From assembly GCF_009827575.1 (NCBI RefSeq), contig NZ_WTYR01000001.1:2267001-2331000 (forward strand): a stretch of 64,000 nt of DNA. The letters run 5' to 3'. The stretch is from Alteriqipengyuania halimionae. GTDB taxonomy: Bacteria > Pseudomonadota > Alphaproteobacteria > Sphingomonadales > Sphingomonadaceae. A program made the position numbers and the translations under genes. Numbering within the stretch: position 1 is the stretch's first letter; every line of letters begins with the position of its first letter. The notes beneath the pieces are model-generated. The model worked only from the letters and a program-made list of their open reading frames with translations, had not been told where the DNA came from and made no database searches. Below, piece after piece: positions 18,228 to 27,024 of this stretch.

Positions 18228-19585
18228 CCGAGCTTTTCCTCCTCCTGTTCTTCTTCGCCATGCTGGGACTGGGCCTGCGCCGCCCGTTCCTGTGGGTGTG
18301 CCTCTACATGTATGTCGATATCGTGGCCCCACAGAAGCTGGGGTACACGATCCTGCCCTCCATTCCCGTCTCGCTGATCGCCTTCGTCGCCGCCTTCGGT
18401 GGATGGCTGGTGCTGTCGGACAAGACCGGCGCGCGATTCACCTCCCGCCAGGGACTGCTGGTGCTGCTGTTCCTCTATTGCCTGATGACGACGATCACCG
18501 CCGCCTATCCCGAAGCCGCCTGGGCCAAATGGGGCTGGGTATGGAAAGCGCTGGTCTTCGCCACTTTCCTGCCGCTGGCGCTGACCACGCGGCTGCGGAT
18601 CGAAGCGGCGATCCTGTTCTACCTCCTCGCGCTCGGCACGATCGTGATCAATGGCGGGATCAAGACCGTGGTCGGCGGCGGCGGCTATGGCGTGCTGCGG
18701 CTGCTGGTGGACGACAACACCGGGCTTTACGAAGGCTCGATCATCTCCTGCGCCGCGGTGGCGGCGATCCCGCTGGTGTGGTGGCTGGCCAATCACGGCA
18801 CGATCTTCCCCAAGGACTGGCGGGTGAAGCTGTTCGCGACCGGCTACACCTTCGCCGCCGCGTTGGTCCCGATCGGGACGACCGCGCGCACCGGCCTCGT
18901 TTGCCTCGCGATCCTCGGCCTGCTGGTGCTGGTGCAGATGAAGCGGCGCCTGCTCTATGGCGCGATGATGGCCGGCGCGGTGGTCGTCGCCATTCCCTTC
19001 CTGCCGTCGAGCTACACCGAACGGATGGCAACGATCGGCAATTACCAGAGCGACGAATCCGCCTCGACCCGCGTGGTCGTGTGGAAATGGACGATCCGCT
19101 ACGCAATCCAGAACCCCAAGGGCGGCGGCTTCGATGCCTATCGCGGCAACAGCTTCACCTTCGATACCGTGTCGGTCGAAGACGACGGCACGAACCGCAC
19201 GGTGACCACCCGCGAAGTCACCGAAAAATCCCGCGCCTACCATTCGAGCTATTTCGAGATGCTGGGCGAACAGGGCTGGATCGGGCTCGGCATCTTCCTG
19301 CTGCTCCACCTGTTGGGGGTGATCCAGATGCAGAGCGTCAAGCGGCGCTGGAAATCCGCCACCCGCGCGGACCAGAAATGGATTTCCCCGCTCGCGCTGG
19401 CATTGCAGCAGGCGCATCTCGTCTATCTGGTCGGCGCGGCGTTCGTCGGGATCGCCTACCAGCCGTTCATCCTCATCATCGTCGGGCTGCAGATTGCGCT
19501 GTGGACGTACAGCAAGCGGATGGAAGGCGAAGCGGTGCCCCGGCGCGCCACGCTTCGTCCCAGCCAGCAACTCGGCTCCGCGTGA
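18224..19585 (+). CDS. O-antigen ligase-like protein, exosortase A-associated
   Basis: A polytopic inner-membrane protein of 453 residues starting at GTG 18224 inside the previous stop. It has roughly ten hydrophobic helices and the large Wzy/WaaL-type loop (YTERMATIGNYQSDESASTRVVVWKWTIRYAIQNPKGGGFDAYRGN ... AYHSSYFEMLGEQGWIGLGIFL). The N-terminus RRPFLWVCLYMYVDIVAPQKLGY fits, from memory, TIGR03097, the probable O-glycosylation ligase of exosortase A systems. It is divergent from the phosphatase-like/glycosyltransferase pair, which belong to the same system. No exosortase or PEP-CTERM substrate gene is in the window. Confidence 0.85.
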   Translation: MTELFLLLFFFAMLGLGLRRPFLWVCLYMYVDIVAPQKLGYTILPSIPVSLIAFVAAFGGWLVLSDKTGARFTSRQGLLVLLFLYCLMTTITAAYPEAAWAKWGWVWKALVFATFLPLALTTRLRIEAAILFYLLALGTIVINGGIKTVVGGGGYGVLRLLVDDNTGLYEGSIISCAAVAAIPLVWWLANHGTIFPKDWRVKLFATGYTFAAALVPIGTTARTGLVCLAILGLLVLVQMKRRLLYGAMMAGAVVVAIPFLPSSYTERMATIGNYQSDESASTRVVVWKWTIRYAIQNPKGGGFDAYRGNSFTFDTVSVEDDGTNRTVTTREVTEKSRAYHSSYFEMLGEQGWIGLGIFLLLHLLGVIQMQSVKRRWKSATRADQKWISPLALALQQAHLVYLVGAAFVGIAYQPFILIIVGLQIALWTYSKRMEGEAVPRRATLRPSQQLGSA

Positions 19586-19654
19586 TTCGCATTGCACAAC
19601 CCGCTTGCGCAGGGTTATGGCACCGGCAACCAAACCAGTTGCCAGGAGAGACTA

Positions 19655-20104
19655 ATGGGCCCCGAAGAATTGCAGGCGAAAACCGGTGAACAGCTCGGCA
19701 CCAGCGAATGGGTCGAGATGGATCAGGACCGGATCAACAAATTTGCCGACGCCACCGGGGATCACCAGTTCATCCACATCAACGAGGAAGCGGCCAAGAT
19801 GACGCCGTTCGGCGGCACCATCGCCCACGGCTTCCTGACGCTGTCGATGATCCCCTATCTCACCGCCAATAGCGACGTACCCCGGCTCGACGGGATCAAG
19901 ATGGCCGTCAATTACGGTGGCAACAAGACGCGCTTCATCAACCCGGTGAAATCGGGCAAGCGCATCCGGGCGCATTACAAGCAGGTCGAAATGGTCGAGA
20001 AGCGCCCCGGCCAGTGGCAGCAGACCAACGAGATCACGATCGAGATCGAAGGCGAGGACAAGCCCGCCCTGATCACCGAATGGATGACGATGTATTTCGT
20101 CTAG
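19655..20104 (+). CDS. MaoC-like (R)-specific enoyl-CoA hydratase
   Basis: A hot-dog fold hydratase of 149 residues. ATG 19655 is preceded by CAGGAGAG. The hydratase 2 motif is clear: FADATGDHQFIHINEEAAKMTPFGGTIAHGFLTLSM contains the catalytic Asp and His. Family members act on (R)-3-hydroxyacyl-CoA or enoyl-CoA thioesters (PhaJ-like) or resemble NodN; the substrate cannot be fixed from sequence. The neighbours (thiolase and phaZ) favour a link from beta-oxidation to PHB. Confidence 0.85.
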   Translation: MGPEELQAKTGEQLGTSEWVEMDQDRINKFADATGDHQFIHINEEAAKMTPFGGTIAHGFLTLSMIPYLTANSDVPRLDGIKMAVNYGGNKTRFINPVKSGKRIRAHYKQVEMVEKRPGQWQQTNEITIEIEGEDKPALITEWMTMYFV

Positions 20105-20118
20105 ATCCTGACACCTTT

Positions 20119-20205
20119 CCGTGATCCCGGCGCAGGCTGGGATCTCCGTCCGCCTGGTCGGACATCAGTTGAACCAGACCCCGGCATTCGCCCGGGTGAC
20201 GAAGG
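20119..20205. repeat. imperfect-palindrome extragenic repeat
   Basis: The ends are inverted: CGTGATCCCGGCGCAGGCTG (from 20120) matches the reverse complement of the stretch ending CGCCCGGGTGACGA (20188-20202) at about 18 of 25 positions. Inside, GTCCG (20148-20152) pairs with CGGAC (20159-20163). This 'GTcATCCCGGCG..GGCcGGGATC ... GaCCCCGGC..TCGCCcGGGTGACG' design resembles the dispersed intergenic repeats seen in many alphaproteobacteria. It sits directly before the thiolase ribosome-binding site. Confidence 0.7.
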
Positions 20206-20213
20206 AAATTACT

Positions 20214-21392
20214 ATGCGTGACGCCGTCATCGTTTCCACCGCCCGCACCGGCATGGGCAAAGCCTATAAGGGCGCTTTCAATTCGACCCCGGGCGCCACG
20301 CTCGGTGCCTATGCGCTCAAGCCCGCGATGGAACGCGCCGGGATCGATCCGGGCGAAGTCGACGACGTGCTGTGGGGCGCCGCGCTCCAGCAGGGCGCGC
20401 AGGCCGGCAATCTCGGTCGCCAGGTCGCGCTTCGTGCCGGCTGCCCGATCGGTGTTTCGGGCATGACGATCGATCGCCAGTGCTCGTCGGGCCTGATGAG
20501 CATCGCGACCGCGGCCAAGCAGGTCGTAATGGACCGGATGAACATCGTCGCCGCCGGTGGCCAGGAATCGATCAGCATGGTGCAGACGCCCGAAATGCGC
20601 GTGATGCCCGATCCCGAACTGATGGGCATGCACGGCGCGATCTACATGCCGATGCTGCAGACCGCCGAAACGGTCGCCCAGCGTTATGGCATCAGCCGCG
20701 AAGCGCAGGACGAATACGCCCTCCAGTCGCAGCAGCGCACCGCCGCCGCGCAGGAAAACGGGATTTTCGACGACGAGATCGTCTCGGTCACCACCACGCA
20801 CAAGGTGAAGAACAAGGAAACCGGCGAGGTCACCGACGAGGAAGTCACGATCGCCAAGGACGAAGGCAACCGCCCCTCGACCACGCTCGAAGGCCTGTCC
20901 TCGCTCCAGCCGGTTCTTGGCCCCGACACCACGATCACCGCCGGCAATGCCAGCCAGCTGTCGGACGGCTCGGCCGCCGTGGTCGTGATGGAAGCCAAGG
21001 AAGCCGAAAAGCGCGGCCTCAACCCGCTCGGTCGCTATGTCGGCATGGCGGTTGCGGGCACCGAGCCCGACGAGATGGGCATCGGCCCGATCTTCGCGAT
21101 TCCCAAGCTGCTCGAACGCTTCGAATTGAGCGTCGACGATATCGGCCTGTGGGAACTGAACGAAGCCTTCGCGGTGCAGGTCCTGTACTGCCGCGACAAG
21201 CTCGGCATCGATAATGACAAGCTCAACGTCAATGGCGGCTCGATCTCGATCGGCCACCCTTATGGCATGACGGGCGCACGCTGCACCGGCCACGCCCTGC
21301 TCGAAGGCAAGCGCCGCGGCGTCAAATACGTCGTCGTCACGATGTGCGTCGGCGGCGGCATGGGTGCGGCTGGACTGTTCGAAGTCCTCTAA
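20214..21392 (+). CDS. acetyl-CoA C-acyltransferase (thiolase)
   Basis: A thiolase of 392 residues that condenses or cleaves acyl-CoA with free CoA. ATG 20214 is preceded by GAAGGA and starts the conserved [16 protein letters not shown]. The nucleophilic Cys90 lies in IDRQCSSGL, the His in [16 protein letters not shown] and the second Cys in [18 protein letters not shown]. It could serve as the PhaA-type enzyme for PHB or a beta-oxidation thiolase; the loop sequence alone does not decide. An extragenic repeat lies just upstream and a strong bidirectional terminator just downstream. Confidence 0.93.
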   Translation: MRDAVIVSTARTGMGKAYKGAFNSTPGATLGAYALKPAMERAGIDPGEVDDVLWGAALQQGAQAGNLGRQVALRAGCPIGVSGMTIDRQCSSGLMSIATAAKQVVMDRMNIVAAGGQESISMVQTPEMRVMPDPELMGMHGAIYMPMLQTAETVAQRYGISREAQDEYALQSQQRTAAAQENGIFDDEIVSVTTTHKVKNKETGEVTDEEVTIAKDEGNRPSTTLEGLSSLQPVLGPDTTITAGNASQLSDGSAAVVVMEAKEAEKRGLNPLGRYVGMAVAGTEPDEMGIGPIFAIPKLLERFELSVDDIGLWELNEAFAVQVLYCRDKLGIDNDKLNVNGGSISIGHPYGMTGARCTGHALLEGKRRGVKYVVVTMCVGGGMGAAGLFEVL

Positions 21393-21413
21393 CCCCTACT
21401 GGCCAGACAAACG

Positions 21414-21447
21414 AAAACGGCGCGGGAAGCGATTCCCGCGCCGTTTT
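21414..21447. terminator. bidirectional intrinsic terminator, thiolase/phaZ
   Basis: A perfect 15-bp stem: AAAACGGCGCGGGAA (21414-21428), loop GCGA, then TTCCCGCGCCGTTTT (21433-21447). A-rich and T-rich flanks let it work on both strands between two convergent genes. Confidence 0.95.
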
Positions 21448-21471
21448 CTTTGGTGTGCGCCGAAAGGCGGT

Positions 21472-22692
21472 TCAATCGTGCTTGGCGATCCAGTCATCGA
21501 CCACCGGGGCGATCTTGTCGCGCCAGCGGGAGCCGTTGAAGATCCCGTAATGGCCGACCTTTTCGGCCATGAAGTACTTCTTCTGCGCAGGCTTCAGGCC
21601 CGGGGTGATATCGAGCGCCGCCTTGGTCTGGCCCAGCCCCGAGATATCGTCTTTCTCGCCCTCGATCGCGAGGATCGCGGTGTCGCTGATCGCGCCCAGA
21701 TCGATGGTCTTGTCGCGATGGACGAACTCGCCCTTGGGCAGCGAGTGCTTCTGGAACACTTCCTCGACCGTCTGGAGGTAGAATTCGGCGGTCATGTCGC
21801 AGACCGAGCGATATTCGTCGTAGAAATCCTTGGTCCGGTCGGCGCTTTCCTGGTCGCCCACGGTGAGATGCTTGAACATCTCGTAATGGCTCATGATGTG
21901 CTGGCCCAGATTCATGCTCATGAACCCGGCAAGCTGCATGAAACCGGGATAAACCCGGCGGCCCGCGCCGTGATAGCGCAGCGGCACGGTGGCGATCACG
22001 GTGTTCTGGAACCATTCGATCGGGCGCTGCATGGCGAGATCGTTGACCGAGGTCGGCGATTCGCGGGTGTCGATCGGCCCGCCCATCATGGTGAGCGTCT
22101 TCGGGCGGCAGGGGTGCTTGTCCGCCGCCATGATCGCGGTCACGGCCAGCGCCGGTACGGAAGGCTGGCAGACGGCGAGCATATGCGCGCCTTCGCCGAT
22201 CTCTTCGAGGAATTCGCGCAGGTAATCGATATAATCATCGAGATCGAAGCGCCCTTCCTCGACCGGGACTTCGCGGGCATCCGCCCAGTCGGTGACGTAG
22301 ACGACGCAGTTTTCCATCATCCGCTTGACGGTGCCGCGCAGCAGCGTGGCGTAGTGCCCGCTCATCGGCGCGACCACCAGCAGGCGCGGCGCGTCTTCGG
22401 GCAGGCCTTCATGGGTGAACCGCAACAGGTCGCCGAACGGCTTGTGCATCACGACCGACTCGGTCGCCGGATAGGTCTTTCCGTCCTTTTCGATGCTCTC
22501 GAGATCGAAGCGCGGCTTGCCGTAGGAAGCGGCGGCGTGGGCGAACACGTCGAGCGCCGAGGCGGTGGCCGATCCGGTGCCGGTGTATCCGTAAGGCAGG
22601 CCGGGATTGTTGAGCACTTCTGCCGTAGCCGAGGCCCAGGCGCTGGCGCCGTTGAGCCAAGCGCGCTGCATTTCATAAGCGGAATAGAGCAA
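21472..22692 (-). CDS. phaZ: intracellular polyhydroxybutyrate depolymerase
   Basis: Breaks down stored PHB granules. The start is most likely TTG 22692 (giving MLYSAYEMQRAW, the standard PhaZ beginning), with AAGGAC at good distance; no ATG fits before the conserved N-terminus. Length 406 residues. The depolymerase box has Cys instead of Ser: LAVCQPSVPALA, as usual for this intracellular family. The acid and His are in IEGEKDDISGLGQT and KVGHYGIFNGSRW. It faces the thiolase across a terminator and diverges from an ABC exporter. A TGCA-rich palindrome lies upstream. Confidence 0.93.
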   Translation of the reverse strand: MLYSAYEMQRAWLNGASAWASATAEVLNNPGLPYGYTGTGSATASALDVFAHAAASYGKPRFDLESIEKDGKTYPATESVVMHKPFGDLLRFTHEGLPEDAPRLLVVAPMSGHYATLLRGTVKRMMENCVVYVTDWADAREVPVEEGRFDLDDYIDYLREFLEEIGEGAHMLAVCQPSVPALAVTAIMAADKHPCRPKTLTMMGGPIDTRESPTSVNDLAMQRPIEWFQNTVIATVPLRYHGAGRRVYPGFMQLAGFMSMNLGQHIMSHYEMFKHLTVGDQESADRTKDFYDEYRSVCDMTAEFYLQTVEEVFQKHSLPKGEFVHRDKTIDLGAISDTAILAIEGEKDDISGLGQTKAALDITPGLKPAQKKYFMAEKVGHYGIFNGSRWRDKIAPVVDDWIAKHD

Positions 22693-22757
22693 GAATACGT
22701 CCTTCTGGCACCCGATCAGGGCGGTCCGTCGCGCGCAGTGGTGCCGTGTTTGCGTGC

Positions 22758-22774
22758 ATGTTGCAATGCAACAT
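22758..22774. promoter_or_regulatory. TGCA-type palindrome upstream of phaZ
   Basis: ATGTTGCAATGCAACAT is a 17-bp palindrome with a single central base, 66-82 bases upstream of the phaZ start. TGC/GCA-rich inverted repeats are the reported target type of PhaR-family PHB regulators, so this is a candidate PhaR operator. It also lies upstream of the divergent ABC transporter. Confidence 0.5.
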
Positions 22775-22845
22775 AGGCATTTCGGTGGCAAAAAACCACG
22801 GTTCCGCCTTTCCCCGGCGATGGCGAGCCACTAGATGGGGCGGCG

Positions 22846-24651
22846 ATGGCCGATCCTGCCCCCGAAAAATCGTCTCTGCCGCCCAAGGCCAAGAGCCTCG
22901 GGCCCCTGCTGATGATCTGGCGTGCCGCGACGCAATATCCCACCCAGGTCGCGATCGCCTTCCTCGCCCTGATCACCACCGCTGGCGCGACGCTCGCAAT
23001 CCCGGCCGGGTTGAAGCTCGTCGTCGACCGGGGCTTCGCCGGTGGCGGGGATCCCGAACAGATTGCGCGCTGGTTCCGCTATCTGGGGCTGATCGTCGTC
23101 GTCCTGGCGATCGCCACCGCGATCCGGTTCTATTTCGTCAGCTGGCTGGGCGAGCGCGTGGTTGCCGATATCCGCAAGCAGGTTCAGCAAAATCTCCTGC
23201 GCCTCTCCCCCGGCTTCTTCGAAGAAAATTCCCCGCGCGAAATCTCCTCGCGCATGACCGCCGATACGACGCTGATCGAACAGGTTGTCGGCACCACCGT
23301 CTCCGTCGCGCTGCGCAATGTGCTGATGGCGATCGGAGGGACGATCTACCTCTATTACCTTGCGCCCACGCTCACCATCGGGCTGGTGATCGCGATCCCG
23401 CTGGTGGTGCTGCCGATCGTGATTTTCGGACGCCGGGTGCGCAACGTCTCGCGCACCAGCCAGGACCGGGTGGCCGATGTCGGCTCGATGGTTTCCGAAG
23501 TGCTCGGATCGATGAAGGTGGTGCAGGCTTTCGGCCAGGAGGAGCGCGAGCGGAGCCGCTTTGCCGACGCGGTCGAGCAAGTCTTCGACACCGCCAAGCG
23601 CCGCATCCTGCTGCGCGCGATCATGACATCTTTGATCATCTTCGTCGTGTTCGGATCGATCGTGCTGCTCATGTGGCGCGGCGCTGTCGGCGTTTCGACC
23701 GGGGCGATCACTGGCGGCACGATCGCCGCCTTCGTCCTTGTCGGGGGGCTAGTGGCGGGCTCGTTTGCAGCGCTGACCGAAGTGTACGGCGATTTGCTGC
23801 GCGGCGCAGGCGCGGCAAGCCGCTTGAACGAATTGCTCCGGGAAGAACCCGCCATCGCCGCTCCGGCGCGCCCGATCGCGCTGCCCGAACCGCCGCGCGG
23901 CCAGATCGCGTTCGAGAATGTCGGCTTCCGCTATCCGACCCGGCCCGAAACACCCGCGCTGGAGGATTTCACCCTTACCGTCTCGCCGAGCGAAACGGTC
24001 GCGCTGGTGGGACCGTCGGGCGCGGGTAAATCGACGATCTTCCAGCTGGCCGAGCGATTCTACGATCCGCACGAAGGCACGATCAAACTGGACGGCGTGC
24101 CGCTGACCAAGGCCGATCCGCAAGCCGTGCGCGACCGGTTTGCCTTCGTTCCGCAGGAAGGCGTGCTGTTCGCCGCCAGCGCGCGCGACAATATCCGCTA
24201 CGGCGCATGGGACAGCAGCGACGATGCCATCTGGGAAGCCGCCCGCGCCGCCCATGCCGAGGATTTCCTCCAGCACCTGCCCAACGGGCTCGACACGTTC
24301 CTCGGCGAAAGCGGCGCGCGGCTGTCGGGCGGACAGCGCCAGCGCATGGCGATCGCCCGCGCGCTGCTGCGCGATGCCCCCATCCTGCTGCTCGACGAAG
24401 CGACCAGCGCGCTCGATGCCGAAAGCGAACATGCGGTGCAGCAGGCGCTCGACGCGCTGATGGAGCATCGGACCACGCTGGTGATCGCGCATCGCCTCGC
24501 GACCGTGCGCGCGGCCGACCGGATCGTGGTGATGGAGGAAGGTCGCATCGTCGAGCAGGGCACCCATGCCCAGCTGGCCGAAGCGGGCGGGCTCTATGCA
24601 CGGCTCGCGGCGCTGCAATTCGACGAACCGCAGAGCGCTCTCGTCAAATAG
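22846..24651 (+). CDS. ABC transporter, fused permease and ATPase (MsbA-like)
   Basis: A half-transporter exporter of 601 residues that would work as a homodimer in the inner membrane. Six membrane helices occupy about residues 30-320; the ATPase follows. Walker A GPSGAGKST, the Q-loop (FVPQEGVLF), signature LSGGQRQRMAIARALL, Walker B ILLLDEATSALD and the switch His in VIAHRLATV are all present. Lipid A or other lipid/drug export is possible, but the substrate is not determined. The annotation 'MsbA-like' rests on architecture only. Confidence 0.92.
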   Translation: MADPAPEKSSLPPKAKSLGPLLMIWRAATQYPTQVAIAFLALITTAGATLAIPAGLKLVVDRGFAGGGDPEQIARWFRYLGLIVVVLAIATAIRFYFVSWLGERVVADIRKQVQQNLLRLSPGFFEENSPREISSRMTADTTLIEQVVGTTVSVALRNVLMAIGGTIYLYYLAPTLTIGLVIAIPLVVLPIVIFGRRVRNVSRTSQDRVADVGSMVSEVLGSMKVVQAFGQEERERSRFADAVEQVFDTAKRRILLRAIMTSLIIFVVFGSIVLLMWRGAVGVSTGAITGGTIAAFVLVGGLVAGSFAALTEVYGDLLRGAGAASRLNELLREEPAIAAPARPIALPEPPRGQIAFENVGFRYPTRPETPALEDFTLTVSPSETVALVGPSGAGKSTIFQLAERFYDPHEGTIKLDGVPLTKADPQAVRDRFAFVPQEGVLFAASARDNIRYGAWDSSDDAIWEAARAAHAEDFLQHLPNGLDTFLGESGARLSGGQRQRMAIARALLRDAPILLLDEATSALDAESEHAVQQALDALMEHRTTLVIAHRLATVRAADRIVVMEEGRIVEQGTHAQLAEAGGLYARLAALQFDEPQSALVK

Positions 24652-24729
24652 TTGCGCGCGCGGCGTCCGGCTGTGCTATCTTCGCGCGCAAGCCGCTCTG
24701 GCGGCGCAATTTTCTGCAGAAGGGATCGT

Positions 24730-26910
24730 ATGATCAAGCAAGCTTTGAAACTGAGCACCGGCCTCGTGGCCCTGGCGCTCGCCACCCCCACGCTCGCGGG
24801 CGAGGTTTACACGCCCGAACAGCTCGCCCCCGAACAGCTCGTCCAGGACGACGCGCAGGACGAAGGCGACGTCGCCACCCCGACGATGAGCTTCGGCACC
24901 TGGGGCTTCGACCCCGCGGCGATCGACACCGACATCGATCCGGGCGACGATTTCTTCGCCTATGCCAACCAGAAATGGCTCGATGCCAATCCGCTGCCCG
25001 CGCAGTACAGCCGCTTCGGCGCGTTCACCCTGCTCGGCGAGAAATCGGTGTCCGACGTCAAGACACTGATGGACGAGCTCACGGCCAAGGATCCGTCGGC
25101 GCTCACCAGCGACGAGAAGCGCCTCGTCGATGCCTATAATTCCTACTACGAAACCGCCGCGATCGATGCCGCGGGCCTCGCCCCGGCGCAGACCTATCTC
25201 GACCGTATCGCCGCGCCCGACACCCTCGAAGGCCTCGTCGCGCTGTGGTCGACCCCCGGCTACCCCTCCCCTCTCGGCGGCGGCGTGGAAGTCGATGCGA
25301 TGGAGCCCGATCGCTATTCGGTCTATGTCAGCACCGGCGGCCTCGGCATGCCCGATCGCGACTATTATCTCGACGAAACCGAGAAGGGCGTCGGGATCCA
25401 GAACAAGTACAAGGATTACCTGACCTTCCTCTTCACCGAGGCCGGGTATGACGATCCGCGCGCGACTGCCGAAGCAGTCTATGCCTTCGAAGACAAGATC
25501 GCCCGCGACATCTCGTCCGATCGCGCCGCGTCGCGCGATGTGCGCCTGATCTACAACCCGTTCACCCCGGCCCAGCTTAGAGAACTGGCGGGCGATTTCC
25601 CGATCGAGACGATGATCGAAACCGCGGGCTTCGGCGAAACCGATCGCCTGATTGTGACCAATCTTCGCCCGAGCGAGGAAAAGGCCAAGGCACTCGGCCT
25701 GACGCCCGAAGTGATGGAAAAGCTCGGCACCGGGTTCGAAGGTATGCTCGCCCTGCTCGAGAATACTCCGATCGAAACGCTCAAGGCGTGGACGACCAAG
25801 GAATTCCTCGAAAACAACGCCTCGATCCTGCCATCGCGCTTCGACAAGGCGGATTTCGAGTTCTTCGGCAAAACGCTGCGCGGCACCCCCGAACAGCGTG
25901 AGCGCTGGAAGCGTGCAATCGGCGAAACCGAAGGCCTGCTGGGCGAACTGCTCGGCAAGTCCTACGCCCAGCGTTACTTCCCGCCGACCAGCAAGGCCGC
26001 GATGGAAGACCTGGTCGGCAATCTGCGCAAGGCGCTGGCCGCCTCGATCGAAGAGATCGACTGGATGGGGCCCGATACCAAGACGCAGGCGATCGCCAAG
26101 CTCGACAGCTTCGATCCCAAGATCGGCTATCGCGACAATCTCGACACCTATGAAGGCCTCACCATCAAGACGGGCGATCCGATCGCCAACCGGATGGCGG
26201 CGGCGCACTGGGCCACTCGCGACAACCTGGAAAAGCTCGGCCAGCCGATCGACCGCACCGAATGGGGCATGCTGCCGCAGACGGTGAACGCTTATTACAA
26301 CCCGCTGAAGAACGAGATCGTGTTCCCGGCGGGCATCCTCCAGCAGCCGTTCTTCGATGCGAGCAACGACATCGCGGTGAATTACGGGGCGATCGGCGGC
26401 GTGATCGGCCATGAAATGGGCCACGGCTTCGACGACCAGGGCTCGCGCTTCAGCGCGACCGGGGCGCTCGAAAACTGGTGGACCGACGAGGACCGCGAGG
26501 CGTTCGACGCGCTGACCAATGCGCTGGTGGCGCAGTACGACCAGTTCTGCCCGCTCGACGATGGCGAAACCTGCGTCAACGGCCGCCTGACCCTAGGCGA
26601 GAACATCGGCGATCTGGGTGGCCTGAGCCTCGCCTACCGCGCCTTCAAGCTCGCCACCGAGGGCAAGGAACTGCCGGTTATCGACGGCCTCACGGGCGAT
26701 CAGCGCTTCTTCCTCGCCTGGGCGCAGGTCTGGCGTTCGCAGCAGCGCGAAGACAATTACCGCAATCGCCTGCGCACCGATCCGCACAGCCCGGAAGAGT
26801 TCCGGACCAACGGCATCGTCCGCAATCTCGACGAATGGTACAAGGCGTTCAACGTGACGCCCGAAGACGACCTTTACCTGCCGCCCGAAGAACGCGTGCG
26901 GATCTGGTAA
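24730..26910 (+). CDS. M13-family metallopeptidase (neprilysin-like)
   Basis: A secreted zinc endopeptidase of 726 residues. ATG 24730 (with AGAAGGGA upstream) gives a signal peptide MIKQALKLSTGLVALALATPTLAGEVY. The zinc site is VIGHEMGHGFDDQG (HExxH) with the third ligand in GENIGDLGGLSLAYRAF; NAYYNPLKNEIVFPAGILQQPFF is the M13 substrate-binding strand. The C-terminus ends PEERVRIW, close to the family's CxxW-type end. It probably digests peptides in the periplasm or outside the cell. A clear terminator follows. Confidence 0.95.
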   Translation: MIKQALKLSTGLVALALATPTLAGEVYTPEQLAPEQLVQDDAQDEGDVATPTMSFGTWGFDPAAIDTDIDPGDDFFAYANQKWLDANPLPAQYSRFGAFTLLGEKSVSDVKTLMDELTAKDPSALTSDEKRLVDAYNSYYETAAIDAAGLAPAQTYLDRIAAPDTLEGLVALWSTPGYPSPLGGGVEVDAMEPDRYSVYVSTGGLGMPDRDYYLDETEKGVGIQNKYKDYLTFLFTEAGYDDPRATAEAVYAFEDKIARDISSDRAASRDVRLIYNPFTPAQLRELAGDFPIETMIETAGFGETDRLIVTNLRPSEEKAKALGLTPEVMEKLGTGFEGMLALLENTPIETLKAWTTKEFLENNASILPSRFDKADFEFFGKTLRGTPEQRERWKRAIGETEGLLGELLGKSYAQRYFPPTSKAAMEDLVGNLRKALAASIEEIDWMGPDTKTQAIAKLDSFDPKIGYRDNLDTYEGLTIKTGDPIANRMAAAHWATRDNLEKLGQPIDRTEWGMLPQTVNAYYNPLKNEIVFPAGILQQPFFDASNDIAVNYGAIGGVIGHEMGHGFDDQGSRFSATGALENWWTDEDREAFDALTNALVAQYDQFCPLDDGETCVNGRLTLGENIGDLGGLSLAYRAFKLATEGKELPVIDGLTGDQRFFLAWAQVWRSQQREDNYRNRLRTDPHSPEEFRTNGIVRNLDEWYKAFNVTPEDDLYLPPEERVRIW

Positions 26911-26928
26911 AATCCACCCCTAGACTGG

Positions 26929-26964
26929 GCCCCCGGCAGCACATGCGTTGCCGGGGGCTTTTTT
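26929..26964 (+). terminator. intrinsic terminator of the M13 peptidase gene
   Basis: GCCCCCGGCA (26929-26938) pairs with TGCCGGGGGC (26949-26958), followed by six T. Two further pairs (one G-T) extend the stem inward. Confidence 0.93.
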
Positions 26965-27024
26965 CTGCCTGTTTTCCATGCTGCGACTTGACTTGTCGCG
27001 GCTCTCCGGCGAGCGCGCGCAACA

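Noticed and set aside
21472-22791. 33-residue N-terminal extension of phaZ
   Set aside because: It is Cys- and His-rich without family similarity, covers the palindrome upstream, and the TTG at 22692 has a ribosome-binding site.
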